NCBI RefSeq assembly: GCF_024206495.1
Contig: NZ_JAMBPQ010000002.1
Location: 62,001 to 126,000, forward strand
Reading direction: 5' to 3'
Length of the DNA stretch: 64,000 nt
DNA from: Paraburkholderia sp. CNPSo 3272
GTDB taxonomy: Bacteria; Pseudomonadota; Gammaproteobacteria; Burkholderiales; Burkholderiaceae
A model generated the notes under the pieces. That model saw nothing but the letters and a program-made list of their open reading frames with translations, was not told where the DNA came from and made no database searches. Below, piece by piece: positions 17,029 to 26,181 of the stretch. Positions within the stretch are counted from its first letter, which is position 1. Every line of letters starts with the position of its first letter. Both the position numbers and the translations under genes were made by a program.

Positions 17029-17988
17029 TCAAGCCCGCATGCCCGCCTCGTACGCAGGCGCGGCATGGGTTTGCAGAAAGTCGTCGTAAGTGCGGGCGAG
17101 GCCCTCCTGGAGGCCAATGTGCGCGTGCCAGCCCAGATCGCCCAGGCGCGACACGTCGAGCAGCTTGCGCGGCGTGCCGTCGGGCTTGGTCGAATCGAAC
17201 ACCAGTTCGCCTTCGAAGCCCACCACGTCGCACACGCGCTGCGCGAGGTCGCGGATCGACAGGTCTTCGCCTACGCCGACGTTGTACACGCCGTCACCGG
17301 TCTCGTGCTCGAGCACGAAGATCGTCGCATCGGCGAGATCGTCGACGTGCAGGAATTCGCGGCGCGGACTGCCCGAACCCCAGACGGTCAGCGTGCGCTG
17401 GCCGTTGCTGCGCGCCTCGTGCGCCTTGCGGATCAGCGCGGGCAGCACATGGCTGCTGCCGAGGTCGTAGTTGTCGTTGGGGCCGTACAGGTTGGTCGGC
17501 ATGAGCGAGACGAAGTGCGTGCCGTACTGGCGGTTGTACGCCTCGCAGAGCTTCAGGCCCGCGATCTTCGCGATCGCGTAGGCCTCGTTGGTCGGCTCGA
17601 GCGGCGCGGTGAGCAGATAGGCTTCGCGGATCGGCTGCGGGCATTCGCGCGGATAAATGCACGACGAACCGAAGAACACGAGGCGCTGCACGCCCGCGTT
17701 GTACGACGCGCGGATCACGTTGGTCTCGATCGCCAGGTTGTCCCAGGCGAACTGTGCGGGCTGCGTCGAATTCGCGAGGATGCCGCCCACTCGCGCCGCC
17801 GCGAGCAGCACCGCGTCGATGTGCTCGCCTTCGAAGAAGCGGTTCACCGCGGCCTGATCGGTGAGGTCCAGTTCGGCATGGGTGCGCGTGACGAGATTCC
17901 AGTAGCCATTCGCCTGCAGCGCGCGCACGAGCGCCGAGCCCACCATGCCCCGGTGACCCGCGACGAAGATTCGGGAGTTCTTGTCCAT
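17029..17988 (-). CDS. fcl: GDP-L-fucose synthase
   Basis: This enzyme (WcaG) epimerises and then reduces GDP-4-keto-6-deoxy-mannose to GDP-L-fucose with NADPH. The protein has 319 residues, as in E. coli (321). It has the Rossmann motif GHRGMVG at residues 11-17, FGSSCIYPRECPQPI with the catalytic Ser region, and NEAYAIAKIAGLKLCEAY with the YxxxK pair. SLMPTNLYGPNDNYD is diagnostic for the family. It begins only 4 bp after the gmd stop, so the two are a translationally close pair. A strong terminator follows. Confidence 0.95.
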   Translation of the reverse strand: MDKNSRIFVAGHRGMVGSALVRALQANGYWNLVTRTHAELDLTDQAAVNRFFEGEHIDAVLLAAARVGGILANSTQPAQFAWDNLAIETNVIRASYNAGVQRLVFFGSSCIYPRECPQPIREAYLLTAPLEPTNEAYAIAKIAGLKLCEAYNRQYGTHFVSLMPTNLYGPNDNYDLGSSHVLPALIRKAHEARSNGQRTLTVWGSGSPRREFLHVDDLADATIFVLEHETGDGVYNVGVGEDLSIRDLAQRVCDVVGFEGELVFDSTKPDGTPRKLLDVSRLGDLGWHAHIGLQEGLARTYDDFLQTHAAPAYEAGMRA

Positions 17989-17992
17989 GCGT

Positions 17993-19117
17993 TCACTCGT
18001 GATGTTCGAGGGCCCTGAAACCCGCCAGCGTGACGAGGGCGTCGCGCCGGGCAGCCTGATAGTCGGCTCGCACCATTTCCTTGACTAGCGCCTGGAACGT
18101 GGTAACCGGCTTCCACCCCAGCTTCTCCTGGGCCTTCGAGGCGTCGCCGAGCAGCGTCTCGACCTCAGTCGGGCGGAAGTATCGCGGATCGACACGCACG
18201 ATCACGTCGCCCGGTTCGAGTCGCATGTCGCGCGATTCCACATGGTCGACAATGCCGACCTCGTCCACGCCGCTGCCCTCGAAACGCACGGTGATTCCCA
18301 GCTCCTCAGCCGCCGCGCGCACGAAGTCGCGCACGCTGTACTGCACACCCGTCGCGATCACGAAGTCTTCGGGCTGCTCCTGTTGGAGCATGCGCCACTG
18401 CATGTCGACGTAGTCGCGCGCGTGGCCCCAGTCGCGCATGGCGGAGAGGTTGCCGAGATACAGCATCTTCTGCAGGCCGACCGCGATGCGCGCGATGGCG
18501 CGCGTGATCTTGCGGGTCACGAACGTCTCGCCGCGCTGCGGCGACTCGTGATTGAAGAGGATGCCGTTACACGCGTAGATGCCGTGCGCCTCGCGATAAT
18601 TGACCGTGGTCCAGTACGCGAACAGCTTCGCCACCGCATAGGGACTGCGCGGATAGAACGGCGTGGTTTCACGCTGGGGCACTTCCTGCACGAGCCCGTA
18701 CAGCTCGGAGGTCGACGCCTGATAGAAGCGCGTTTTCTGCGCGAGGCCGAGAATGCGGATGGCCTCCAGAATGCGTAGCGTGCCGAGGCCATCCGCGTTC
18801 GCGGTGTACTCGGGTTCCTCGAACGACACCGCGACATGGCTTTGCGCGGCGAGGTTGTAGATTTCGTCGGGTGCAACGCGCTGGATCACGCGCAGCAAGG
18901 CCGTGGAATCGGTCAGCTCGCCGTGATGCAGCTGGATGCCGGGTTCCGGGTCGTGCACGTCGCGATACAGGTGATCAATGCGGTCCGTGTTGAAAAGCGA
19001 CGAGCGCCGCTTGATGCCGTGCACTTCGTAGCCTTTGTTCAATAGCAGTTCTGCCAGATACGAACCGTCCTGACCGGTGATACCGGTGATCAATGCAACC
19101 TTGCGAGCCATCGCCAT
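17993..19117 (-). CDS. gmd: GDP-mannose 4,6-dehydratase
   Basis: This converts GDP-D-mannose to GDP-4-keto-6-deoxy-D-mannose, the precursor of GDP-fucose (or GDP-rhamnose). The 374-residue protein matches Gmd from E. coli (373). It has the NADP-binding [19 protein letters not shown] at the N-terminus and [16 protein letters not shown]. The catalytic set is STSELYG and [15 protein letters not shown] (YxxxK). [23 protein letters not shown] and [18 protein letters not shown] are nearly invariant in the family. ATG 19117 is preceded by GAGGAG at a good distance. Because fcl follows directly, the product is expected to be GDP-L-fucose. Confidence 0.97.
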   Translation of the reverse strand: MAMARKVALITGITGQDGSYLAELLLNKGYEVHGIKRRSSLFNTDRIDHLYRDVHDPEPGIQLHHGELTDSTALLRVIQRVAPDEIYNLAAQSHVAVSFEEPEYTANADGLGTLRILEAIRILGLAQKTRFYQASTSELYGLVQEVPQRETTPFYPRSPYAVAKLFAYWTTVNYREAHGIYACNGILFNHESPQRGETFVTRKITRAIARIAVGLQKMLYLGNLSAMRDWGHARDYVDMQWRMLQQEQPEDFVIATGVQYSVRDFVRAAAEELGITVRFEGSGVDEVGIVDHVESRDMRLEPGDVIVRVDPRYFRPTEVETLLGDASKAQEKLGWKPVTTFQALVKEMVRADYQAARRDALVTLAGFRALEHHE

Positions 19118-19165
19118 CGTTCTCTCCTCGCGTGCGCGAAATGGGATTCGGTGGTTTTCGTCATC

Positions 19166-19191
19166 GACGGGCGGCCCGAAAACCGCCCGTC
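19166..19191 (-). terminator. Hairpin between the Wzc-type gene and gmd
   Basis: A 9-bp stem GACGGGCGG/CCGCCCGTC with an 8-nt loop lies in the 83-bp gap after the kinase stop. No T-run follows on the minus strand, so it may attenuate or protect mRNA rather than terminate. Confidence 0.4.
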
Positions 19192-19200
19192 AACCTGCTG

Positions 19201-21432
19201 CTACCCTGCGATGCTTTCGTAACCGTAGTAACCGCCGCGATAGCCGCCGCCGATGAATGCGCCGGTCTTCGGCACGTCGGTGAGCAGCACGCCACGCAGA
19301 TTCACCCCGCCGATGCGCAGGCGCTTAACCGTTTCCTCGAGCTCCGAAATCGGGTGGCGGCCATGGCGGATCGCGAGAAGCGTCGTGCCCGCGTAGCGTC
19401 CGATCACCGTCGAGTCGGTCACCGCGAGCACCGGCGGCGTATCGACGATCACGAGGTCATACCGCGCGCCGAGTTCTTCGAGCAGCGACTCGAAGCGCGG
19501 GCTCATCAGCAGCTCGGACGGATGCGAATGCAGCGAGCCCTTGGCGAGCACGTCGAGTCCGGGCAGCACCTCGTGCTGGATCGCCTGGTCCAGATCGGCG
19601 CCGAGCAGCACGTCGGAGAGACCCGGCTGGTGCGCGATGCCGAAGTGCGAGTGCACGTCGCCGCGCCGCATGTCGCCGTCGACGATCAGCACGCGCTTGT
19701 TCACCGAGGCGACGAGCGCGGCGAGATTGACCGAGAGGAACGACTTGCCGATGTCGGGCCGCGAGCCCGTGAGCATCACGATGTTGTTGCGCGCGTCGTT
19801 GAGCGTCAGCTGCAGTGAGGTGCGCAGGCTGCGCACGCCTTCCACCGCGACGTCCTGCGGATTCTGCTGCGCGAGCACGTGCAGCCCGCGCCGGCGCGAT
19901 GTGACGTGATGCTGCAGACGCAGTTGCTGCGGGCTGCGCGGCACCACGGCGAAGACCGGCACGCCGAGCGCGGCTTCGAGCTCGTCCGGGCGCTCCACGC
20001 CACCGTACAGCGACTTGCGCACGAACGCGACGAGCACGCCGAGCACGAGCCCCGCGCCGATCGCGAGTGCAATCACGAGCAGCTTCTTCGGACGCACGGG
20101 ATCATCGGGCGCTTCGGCGAAATCGACCACGCGCACGTCGCCCACCTGGCCCGCGCGCGCCACACGCAGTTGCTGCGCACTGTTCAGGAGGCTCGTGTAG
20201 AGCTCCGTGCTCACATGCACGTCACGCAACAGCCGCACGGCGGACTGTTCCGTGTCCGGCAGTTGCGCCACATTACGCGTGAGTTGCGACTGCGCGGATT
20301 GCAGCGTGCCGATCTGCGCGTCGAGCGCCTGAACGGCCGGGTGATGCTCGGTGAAACGCTGGGCGAGTTCCGCGCGTTGCTGCCGCAGGTCTTCGAGACG
20401 GATCTTGTTGTCGCTCACCTGCTGGAGCAGCAGCCGGCTTTCTTCGCCGAGATCGACGGTGCCGTGCTCGTTACGGAACTTGTTGTACTTCTGCTCGGCC
20501 GCATCGACCTGCGAGCGCAGTTGCGGCAACTGGTCGTCGAGGAACGCGAGCATGTGTTCCGCTTCCGCCGAACGGCTTGCGATGTCCTGCTTGATGAACT
20601 CGTGCGCCACGTTGTTGAGGATCGCGGCCGTCATCTTGCTGTTGTGGCCTTCGAGACTCGCGCGGATCACGCCGGACTGCAGCCCCACTTCCTGGATCTG
20701 CAGCGCATTCTCGAGCCGGTCGACGGTGGTAAGCGTCGAGGCGCGCGTGAGCAGGAAGGGCGTTCCGGGCGGCCCGCTCAAACTGTCGACGTGCAGCGCG
20801 ATCGGCCCGACCGACGTGTTGGCGCTCACGTCCTCGCCCACGCGGCCCTGCAAAAGCGGAATGCCGTCGGGGTCGCGCAGCGTGAAGGTGCCGGGCTCTT
20901 CGCCCGCCACGATCGTGAAGTCGCGCTCATACATCGCCTCGGGCGTATCAAAGCGCGACACCTTGATGTCGCCGCCGCCCCATGCGTAGCCGGACGGCCG
21001 CAGGAAGCCGGGCAGGTTCTGCGCCCAGGGCGCGCCCAGAATGCCCGAGAGCATGCCGCCGATCACGGGCATCTCGCGCGGCCGCGCCGAAATGTCGAGG
21101 TGCAGCTTGCGCACCGTTTCCTCGGTCACGTTGCGCGACTTCAGCATTTCGATCACGCCGTTCGCGGTCGACTTCTCGTCGAACATGCCCGTGAGCGGCG
21201 GCAGGCTGCTGTCCTTCTTGCTCGCGTCGCCCTTGTCGACGAGGTGAAACATCACGTCGGCCCGATAGGTCGGCGTGGCGAGGAACGCGTAGGCCGCGCC
21301 GAGCAGCGTGACGGCAAGCGTCACGATCGCGATGGCGCGCCAGTTCGCCACCATCGTTTGCAGGTAGTCGCCTAGATATCGCTCGTCGGCGCCTGCTGCG
21401 CCGTAGTAAGCGCCGTCATAATTCATCGCCAT
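19201..21432 (-). CDS. Wzc-type polysaccharide co-polymerase and tyrosine autokinase
   Basis: This 743-residue inner-membrane protein is a bacterial tyrosine kinase of the Wzc/BceF type that controls chain length and export. A first membrane helix lies near residues 30-50 (WRAIAIVTLAVTLLGAAYAFL), then a long periplasmic region with coiled-coil-rich segments, and a second helix (LLVIALAIGAGLVLGVLVAFV). The cytoplasmic kinase domain has a Walker A variant GSRPDIGKS near residue 561, Walker A' VLIVDGDMRRGD and Walker B LVIVDTPPVLAV. The C-terminus ends in a Tyr cluster (YRGGYYGYE), the usual autophosphorylation site. ATG 21432 has GGGAG upstream. The partner phosphatase (Wzb/BceD type) is not in this window and must be encoded elsewhere. 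The gene lies in the operon manC-wcaJ-like-wzc-gmd-fcl. Confidence 0.94.
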   Translation of the reverse strand: MAMNYDGAYYGAAGADERYLGDYLQTMVANWRAIAIVTLAVTLLGAAYAFLATPTYRADVMFHLVDKGDASKKDSSLPPLTGMFDEKSTANGVIEMLKSRNVTEETVRKLHLDISARPREMPVIGGMLSGILGAPWAQNLPGFLRPSGYAWGGGDIKVSRFDTPEAMYERDFTIVAGEEPGTFTLRDPDGIPLLQGRVGEDVSANTSVGPIALHVDSLSGPPGTPFLLTRASTLTTVDRLENALQIQEVGLQSGVIRASLEGHNSKMTAAILNNVAHEFIKQDIASRSAEAEHMLAFLDDQLPQLRSQVDAAEQKYNKFRNEHGTVDLGEESRLLLQQVSDNKIRLEDLRQQRAELAQRFTEHHPAVQALDAQIGTLQSAQSQLTRNVAQLPDTEQSAVRLLRDVHVSTELYTSLLNSAQQLRVARAGQVGDVRVVDFAEAPDDPVRPKKLLVIALAIGAGLVLGVLVAFVRKSLYGGVERPDELEAALGVPVFAVVPRSPQQLRLQHHVTSRRRGLHVLAQQNPQDVAVEGVRSLRTSLQLTLNDARNNIVMLTGSRPDIGKSFLSVNLAALVASVNKRVLIVDGDMRRGDVHSHFGIAHQPGLSDVLLGADLDQAIQHEVLPGLDVLAKGSLHSHPSELLMSPRFESLLEELGARYDLVIVDTPPVLAVTDSTVIGRYAGTTLLAIRHGRHPISELEETVKRLRIGGVNLRGVLLTDVPKTGAFIGGGYRGGYYGYESIAG

Positions 21433-21494
21433 CTTGCTTCTCCCGAAACCTGGTGTTGCTTGCTGGTGATGCTTGCTCGAATGCGCCGCAGCGC

Positions 21495-22886
21495 TCAATA
21501 CGCGTTGCGGCCAACCAGACCGTGGACGATCGTGGCCGCGATGATGCGCATGTCGAGCCAGAACGACCAATGGCCGAGGTAATACAGATCGTGCGCTACG
21601 CGCATTTCCATCTTTTCGAGGCGATCGGTTTCGCCGCGAAATCCATTGACCTGCGCCCAGCCGGTAATGCCGGGCTTGATGCGATAGCGGTGGATGTAGC
21701 CCTTCACCACGCTCTGATAAAGATCGTCGTGCTCGAGCGCATGCGGGCGCGGTCCGACCACCGACATGTCGCCGCGCAGCACGTTGTAGAACTGCGGCAG
21801 CTCATCGAGACTCGTGCGGCGCAGGAACGCGCCCAGACGCGTCACGCGCGGATCGTCGCGCTTCGCCTGGCTCAGCGTGCCAGGCGCTTCCTTGTGCTCG
21901 CGCATCGTGCGGAACTTGTAGATCGTGAATACGCGGCCGTCGGCGCCCTTGCGTCGCTGCCTGAACAGCACCGGCCCCGGCGAGGAAAACTTCACTGCAA
22001 CCGCAATGCCGATGAGGAGCGGCATGAGGCTCACCAGCGCAAGCGCTGCGAACGCGCGATCGAACAAAGCCTTCTTGAACTGCGCGCTCGCGGGCAGCGG
22101 CGAGGCGACGAGGTTGATCGCGGGCACGCCGAGCAACTCGATCACCGTACTGGTGTCGAACAGGGCCAGCGAGCGCACGTCCGGAATGAAACGAATGTTC
22201 ACGAGGTCGTTGCGAAACTCGCTCACGAGCCGCACCACCGTGCGTTCCTCGGCAAGCGAAAGAGCGAGCCACAACTCGTGCACGTCATGCTCACGGATAT
22301 GCTGCGCGAACTTCTCGATCGTGTCGCACACCGGCGCGTCTTTTTCACACGCGGGCCGTGCCGAATGCGGCATGGTGTTGTAGAGCGCGCTCGCGCGAAA
22401 ACCGGAGCCTGGCTCCGCATCGATGCGCCGCACAATCTCGTCGCACTGCGAAGCGGAGCCCGCAATCGCGACCTGATGGAGATTCATGCCCGCGCGCCGC
22501 ATATGCGACAGCACGCCGTGCGCGAGGACGCGCCACGTAATGAGCAAGCCGCCTGCGAGCGCTGTCCAGTAAGCAAACCACAGACGCGAAACGACATCGA
22601 CATGGTGCATCGTCGAATACATCGAGATCAGCGCGCACCCCTGCACCACGAGCCAGGCAAGCGACACCTGGCCCGCGAGCAACGCCTTGGAGCGGCCGCG
22701 CCACGACTGGTAAAGCTCGAACGCCGGAAAGATCACGAGCGCGAAGGCCGCCGAGAGCAGCACGAAGGCTTCGTTCACTCCACGCGGCACGACATCTTCG
22801 AAACGGATCTCCGAAGCCACGCTGGCGCCGATCATCACGGCAGATACGTCGAGCACTCTCGCCATCAAGTTTTGTAGCTCGCGCAT
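21495..22886 (-). CDS. wcaJ: WcaJ-type undecaprenyl-phosphate hexose-1-phosphate transferase
   Basis: This polyprenyl-phosphate hexose-1-P transferase starts the repeat unit by placing a phosphosugar, probably glucose-1-P, on undecaprenyl phosphate at the inner membrane. The 463-residue protein has four N-terminal membrane helices, a central CoA-binding-like cytoplasmic domain and a C-terminal catalytic domain. The catalytic part has KFSSPGPVLFRQRRKGADGRVFTIYKFRTM, then RTSLDELPQFYNVLRGDMSVVGPRP and RYRIKPGITGWAQVNGFRG, which are hallmark blocks. ATG 22886 is preceded by GGGAG. Glucose rather than galactose as first sugar is inferred from similarity to WcaJ and cannot be proven from sequence. 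It is the second gene of the five-gene operon. Confidence 0.93.
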   Translation of the reverse strand: MRELQNLMARVLDVSAVMIGASVASEIRFEDVVPRGVNEAFVLLSAAFALVIFPAFELYQSWRGRSKALLAGQVSLAWLVVQGCALISMYSTMHHVDVVSRLWFAYWTALAGGLLITWRVLAHGVLSHMRRAGMNLHQVAIAGSASQCDEIVRRIDAEPGSGFRASALYNTMPHSARPACEKDAPVCDTIEKFAQHIREHDVHELWLALSLAEERTVVRLVSEFRNDLVNIRFIPDVRSLALFDTSTVIELLGVPAINLVASPLPASAQFKKALFDRAFAALALVSLMPLLIGIAVAVKFSSPGPVLFRQRRKGADGRVFTIYKFRTMREHKEAPGTLSQAKRDDPRVTRLGAFLRRTSLDELPQFYNVLRGDMSVVGPRPHALEHDDLYQSVVKGYIHRYRIKPGITGWAQVNGFRGETDRLEKMEMRVAHDLYYLGHWSFWLDMRIIAATIVHGLVGRNAY

Positions 22887-22927
22887 ATTTTCTCCCTTTT
22901 TTCTCCCTGCAGGCCGTACCGCTACCC

Positions 22928-24463
22928 TCAACCGCAGCGGCCGTACGTATCGTCGAGACGGACGATGTCGTCCTCTCCCAGATACGCTCCCGACTGCACC
23001 TCGATGATTTCGAGCGGCACCTTGCCCGGGTTTTCCAGCCGATGACGCACACCGAGTGGAATATAAGTCGACTCGTTTTCCGTCATAAGAAAGGATTCCT
23101 CACCACGAGTGACGAGCGCGGTTCCGCGCACGACTGTCCAGTGCTCGGCGCGATGGTGATGCAGTTGCAGCGAGAGCCGCGCGCCCGGCGTGACGACGAT
23201 GCGCTTGACCTGGAAACGCTCGCCCGAATCGATCGAATCGTAGAAGCCCCATGGACGCTGCACCTTGCGATGCGAATCCGCCTCGGGTGCACGCTCCGCC
23301 TTGATGCGCGCAACGAGCCCCTTCACGTCCTGCACTTTCGAGCGGTCAGCGACGAGCACCGCATCGGCCGTTTCGACGACCACGAGGTTCGACGTACCCA
23401 CGCAAGCCACGAGCCTGCCGTCGGAATGCGCGTACGTCGCCACTGCGCCTTCGAATACCACGCGCCCGCGTCCGACGTTGCCGTCTTCATCCTTTTCCAT
23501 CGCGGCCCACACGGCGTCCCACGAGCCGAGGTCGGACCAGCCCGCGTCGAGCGCCACCACCACGCCCTCGGGCGTCCAGCCGTTGCTGGCCGACAGCCGC
23601 TCCATGACCGCGTAATCGATCGAGTCGGAGGGGGCGCGCTTGAAGGCGTCCGCGGCCGGACGGAACGCCGGACCGTCTTGCTGGCCATCGACGAATGCGG
23701 CAAGACACGCTGCATGCATGTCGGGCTGCAGCGCGCGCAGCGAATCGAGCCAGACGCTCGCACGCATCACGAAGATGCCGCTGTTCCACCAGTAGCCGCC
23801 CTGCGTGACGTACTTCGTTGCAAGTTCGGGCGCGGGCTTTTCGACAAAGCCGTCGATACGGTGCGCGCCGTCGGCAATCGCCTCGCCGACGCGGATGTAA
23901 CCAAACCCCGTTTCGGGCGAACGCGGCGGCACACCCAGCGTGACGATCGCCCCGCGCTGCGCATGGCGTGCCGCGCATTCGAGCGCGCGTTGCAGGGCGT
24001 CCAGATCGGTGATCGCATGGTCCGACGGCATCACGATGAGAATCGCGTCGTCGCCGTTCGCGCAAGCGAGCGCTGCGCCGAGTGTGAGTGCCGGCGCTGT
24101 GTCGCGCCGCGCCGGCTCGACCACGAGCCGCGCGTCCATGCCGCACGCACGCAACTGATCGACGATCACGAAGCGGTGTTCTTCGCCACATACGACGATT
24201 GGCGAACTCGCGACCTGCCACTCTGAGGAAAAGCCGTCGAGACGGTGCACGGTTGCCTGCAGCAGCGTATCGCTACCCACCACACCAATTAGCTGCTTAG
24301 GGAAATGTTCGCGCGACATGGGCCACAAACGCGTACCGGAACCACCTGCGAGCACCACAGGCACGATGCGCGTGCAGGGCGTAGGGTCTTCGCGGGCGGG
24401 ACCTGGCTCGCTTTCTGCACGAGACTGACTTTGTCCTTCGTGAATCGATGACCTTTCATTCAT
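22928..24463 (-). CDS. manC: Mannose-1-phosphate guanylyltransferase / mannose-6-phosphate isomerase
   Basis: This bifunctional enzyme makes GDP-mannose from GTP and mannose-1-P and isomerises fructose-6-P to mannose-6-P. The 511-residue protein has the nucleotidyltransferase signature GGSGTRLWPMSREHFPKQ at residues 40-57 and VMPSDHAI. ETGFGYIRVGE and FVEKP come next. The C-terminal cupin PMI domain has RPWGFYDSID, the metal site QLHHHRAEHW and IPLGVRHRLENPG. An extra 30 residues precede the conserved domain. GGAG lies seven bases before ATG 24463. It is the first gene of the operon that runs through wcaJ, the Wzc-type kinase, gmd and fcl. Phosphomannomutase, needed between its two activities, is not in the window. 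Confidence 0.95.
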   Translation of the reverse strand: MNERSSIHEGQSQSRAESEPGPAREDPTPCTRIVPVVLAGGSGTRLWPMSREHFPKQLIGVVGSDTLLQATVHRLDGFSSEWQVASSPIVVCGEEHRFVIVDQLRACGMDARLVVEPARRDTAPALTLGAALACANGDDAILIVMPSDHAITDLDALQRALECAARHAQRGAIVTLGVPPRSPETGFGYIRVGEAIADGAHRIDGFVEKPAPELATKYVTQGGYWWNSGIFVMRASVWLDSLRALQPDMHAACLAAFVDGQQDGPAFRPAADAFKRAPSDSIDYAVMERLSASNGWTPEGVVVALDAGWSDLGSWDAVWAAMEKDEDGNVGRGRVVFEGAVATYAHSDGRLVACVGTSNLVVVETADAVLVADRSKVQDVKGLVARIKAERAPEADSHRKVQRPWGFYDSIDSGERFQVKRIVVTPGARLSLQLHHHRAEHWTVVRGTALVTRGEESFLMTENESTYIPLGVRHRLENPGKVPLEIIEVQSGAYLGEDDIVRLDDTYGRCG

Positions 24464-24549
24464 CTTCGGACTCCTTCATATCGGGCAGGATCACCGCGGC
24501 GCGCGAGCGACCCCCTTTGTAACGAAGTGCGACCGTTGTTACCGTGGCG

Positions 24550-25554
24550 TTACGAACCAGCTACGCCTGCCTCTCGGCGGCTTTGCTCGCGGTATTCGGT
24601 GGGCGAAATCATCATGCGCTTGCGGAAGATCTTGGCGAGGCGATCGCCATTGCCCATGCCGGTGCGGCGCGCGATCTTGTCGACCGGCAACTCCGAATCG
24701 GTGAGCAGGCTGCAGGTAATCGCAAGCCGCGCATGCAGTAAGTAATCAGATGGCGTGATGCCCATCTCCAGCTTGAAGCGGCGCAAAAAGTTACGCTCGC
24801 TCATCGCGGCGACCTGCGCTGCGTCCGCTATCGAAATGGCCCGCTGACAGTTTTCCTGCAGCCAACGTGCCGCTGCGCGAACTTTGTCAGCCGGTGCGCT
24901 GCCAAGCGCATCGCCGAGAAACGGCAACAGGTTGCCACCCGAATCAGGCATGAGACGCTCGGTTACGGCGCGCGCAACATCCACGCCGAGGTCGCGTTTG
25001 ACGAGCGTGAGCGCGCTCTTCATCGACTCGAGCCGGTCGCCGGCGTCGCCGCCCGCTTCCTCGCGTCCTGTTTGCATCGCATACGAGCCGAACTCGTGCT
25101 GCGTGCGCTGGCCGCACAGGCTCGCGGCTTCGAGCAGTGAACGGCCTTCACCAATCGGACGAATAGTGCCGGTATTCGCATGCACGCGACGCAGCCACGC
25201 GACGAGACGTTCGTCGTTGGCGGCCGCGAAGGCGCCCTTTCCACCCGCCACGAACAGCGCGTCGAAACCGACGTAGTGGCGTGCATCGAGTCCGTCTGTC
25301 CAGACCCGCACCGACGACGAGCACGTGACGTTGCCGCCATCGGCCGAAAGGATGCTTACATCGTAAGGCGAACTGCGAGCGGTATCTGTCGAGAGTTCAT
25401 TCGCTACATGAAACACTTCAGCCACAATACCGGCGCCGAGGAGCGAACAACCATCGAACAGCAGAATTGCGATATGACGCACCTCTCGACTGATGCCCGC
25501 GGTCACTAGATGCGGGCGGCTGAACGACGGCAAATCCAGACTTGCGTACGCCAT
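24550..25554 (-). CDS. AraC-family regulator with DJ-1/PfpI-like (GATase1-like) N-terminal domain
   Basis: This 334-residue transcription factor has a GATase1/DJ-1-like N-terminal domain (residues about 25-200) and a C-terminal double helix-turn-helix AraC domain (about 225-325). The latter includes ISIADAAQVAAMSERNFLRRFKLEMGITPSDYLLHARL and IARRTGMGNGDRLAKIFRKRMMISPTEYR. In DJ-1/PfpI enzymes the nucleophilic Cys lies in an A-x-C-x-G elbow. Here the elbow reads PIGEGRSLLEAA, so the Cys is replaced and the domain should be a ligand sensor and not an enzyme. ATG 25554 is preceded by AGGGGA. It shares its length and layout with the regulator at 29106, and the two flank the glycosidase and gmm genes. 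It is divergent from the glycosidase, so it may regulate that gene and the operon starting at manC. Confidence 0.88.
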   Translation of the reverse strand: MAYASLDLPSFSRPHLVTAGISREVRHIAILLFDGCSLLGAGIVAEVFHVANELSTDTARSSPYDVSILSADGGNVTCSSSVRVWTDGLDARHYVGFDALFVAGGKGAFAAANDERLVAWLRRVHANTGTIRPIGEGRSLLEAASLCGQRTQHEFGSYAMQTGREEAGGDAGDRLESMKSALTLVKRDLGVDVARAVTERLMPDSGGNLLPFLGDALGSAPADKVRAAARWLQENCQRAISIADAAQVAAMSERNFLRRFKLEMGITPSDYLLHARLAITCSLLTDSELPVDKIARRTGMGNGDRLAKIFRKRMMISPTEYREQSRREAGVAGS

Positions 25555-26181
25555 GCTTTTCCCCTAAACAATCCCCCGTACTAAGCGAAAAGTCCCGGTA
25601 ATAGCATATCCATAGCATTCCATGTGCAGTGCATCATATGCAGAGAACAATTCCCGCAACGACGACTGACCGAAACTGGCGAGACATTGGCGCATTTAGT
25701 CCGGTCGAGGACCGATTAGATGCTTGGGCGCCAAGTTAAATGACAAAAAAGCAAACTGCCTGAAAGACAATTGGTTCGATTACATCAATTCGGCAATAGT
25801 GCCGGAAGACCATTGCAGGCAGGTATTTTCGCCTTTGTTACTACAAAATCATTCGATGCCTTCCGATCGATGCGTACGCATGGGATGGAAGCGAAGCGGG
25901 AAATAAAAGACTGCAAGTCGATTCGTCTGATTAAATGATGTTTAAGAAGCTTTGGGCTCCAATTTCGAGCATGCGATGGCATTTTAAACCCGTTAAATCC
26001 TGTTTGCGCTGCACAATAAAAAAATTCACAAAAAGCCGCTTTACAGGATTGGGCTCCGCGAGCACTGCACAACTCTCAAGCGGCGCTTCCCGCAGAAATT
26101 GCGCGAAAAGCCTGGACGCTGGCGTCAAGTGACTTGCTCGAACAACTAGTCTTACCCTTTCATGCTGTGAGGAACCTGCCA
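25555..26181. other. Large A/T-rich intergenic region between regulator and glycosidase
   Basis: The longest non-coding stretch of the window (627 bp) lies between divergent genes. Bases 25740-26060 are distinctly A/T-rich for this genome, and I find no coding sequence with a plausible codon pattern. The plus strand has TGGC at 25677-25680 and 25688-25691 followed by GCA, an 18-nt motif that matches 15 of 18 positions in the 9323-9635 region. The region probably holds promoters and operators for both genes and a long 5' leader for the glycosidase. Confidence 0.45.

Noticed and set aside
15802..18018. A 738-codon plus-strand frame over wcaI and fcl
   Set aside because: Antisense to two strongly supported genes and spans the terminator between them.
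25677..25694. A bona fide sigma-54 promoter
   Set aside because: Only the GG-N10-GC spacing fits; the TTGC of the -12 box and the AC after TGGC are missing, so it is kept as a motif of unknown meaning.
25785..26072. A 95-codon minus-strand frame in the A/T-rich intergenic region
   Set aside because: Codon use and composition do not match the genome, there is no ribosome-binding site, and it overlaps the expected promoter area.
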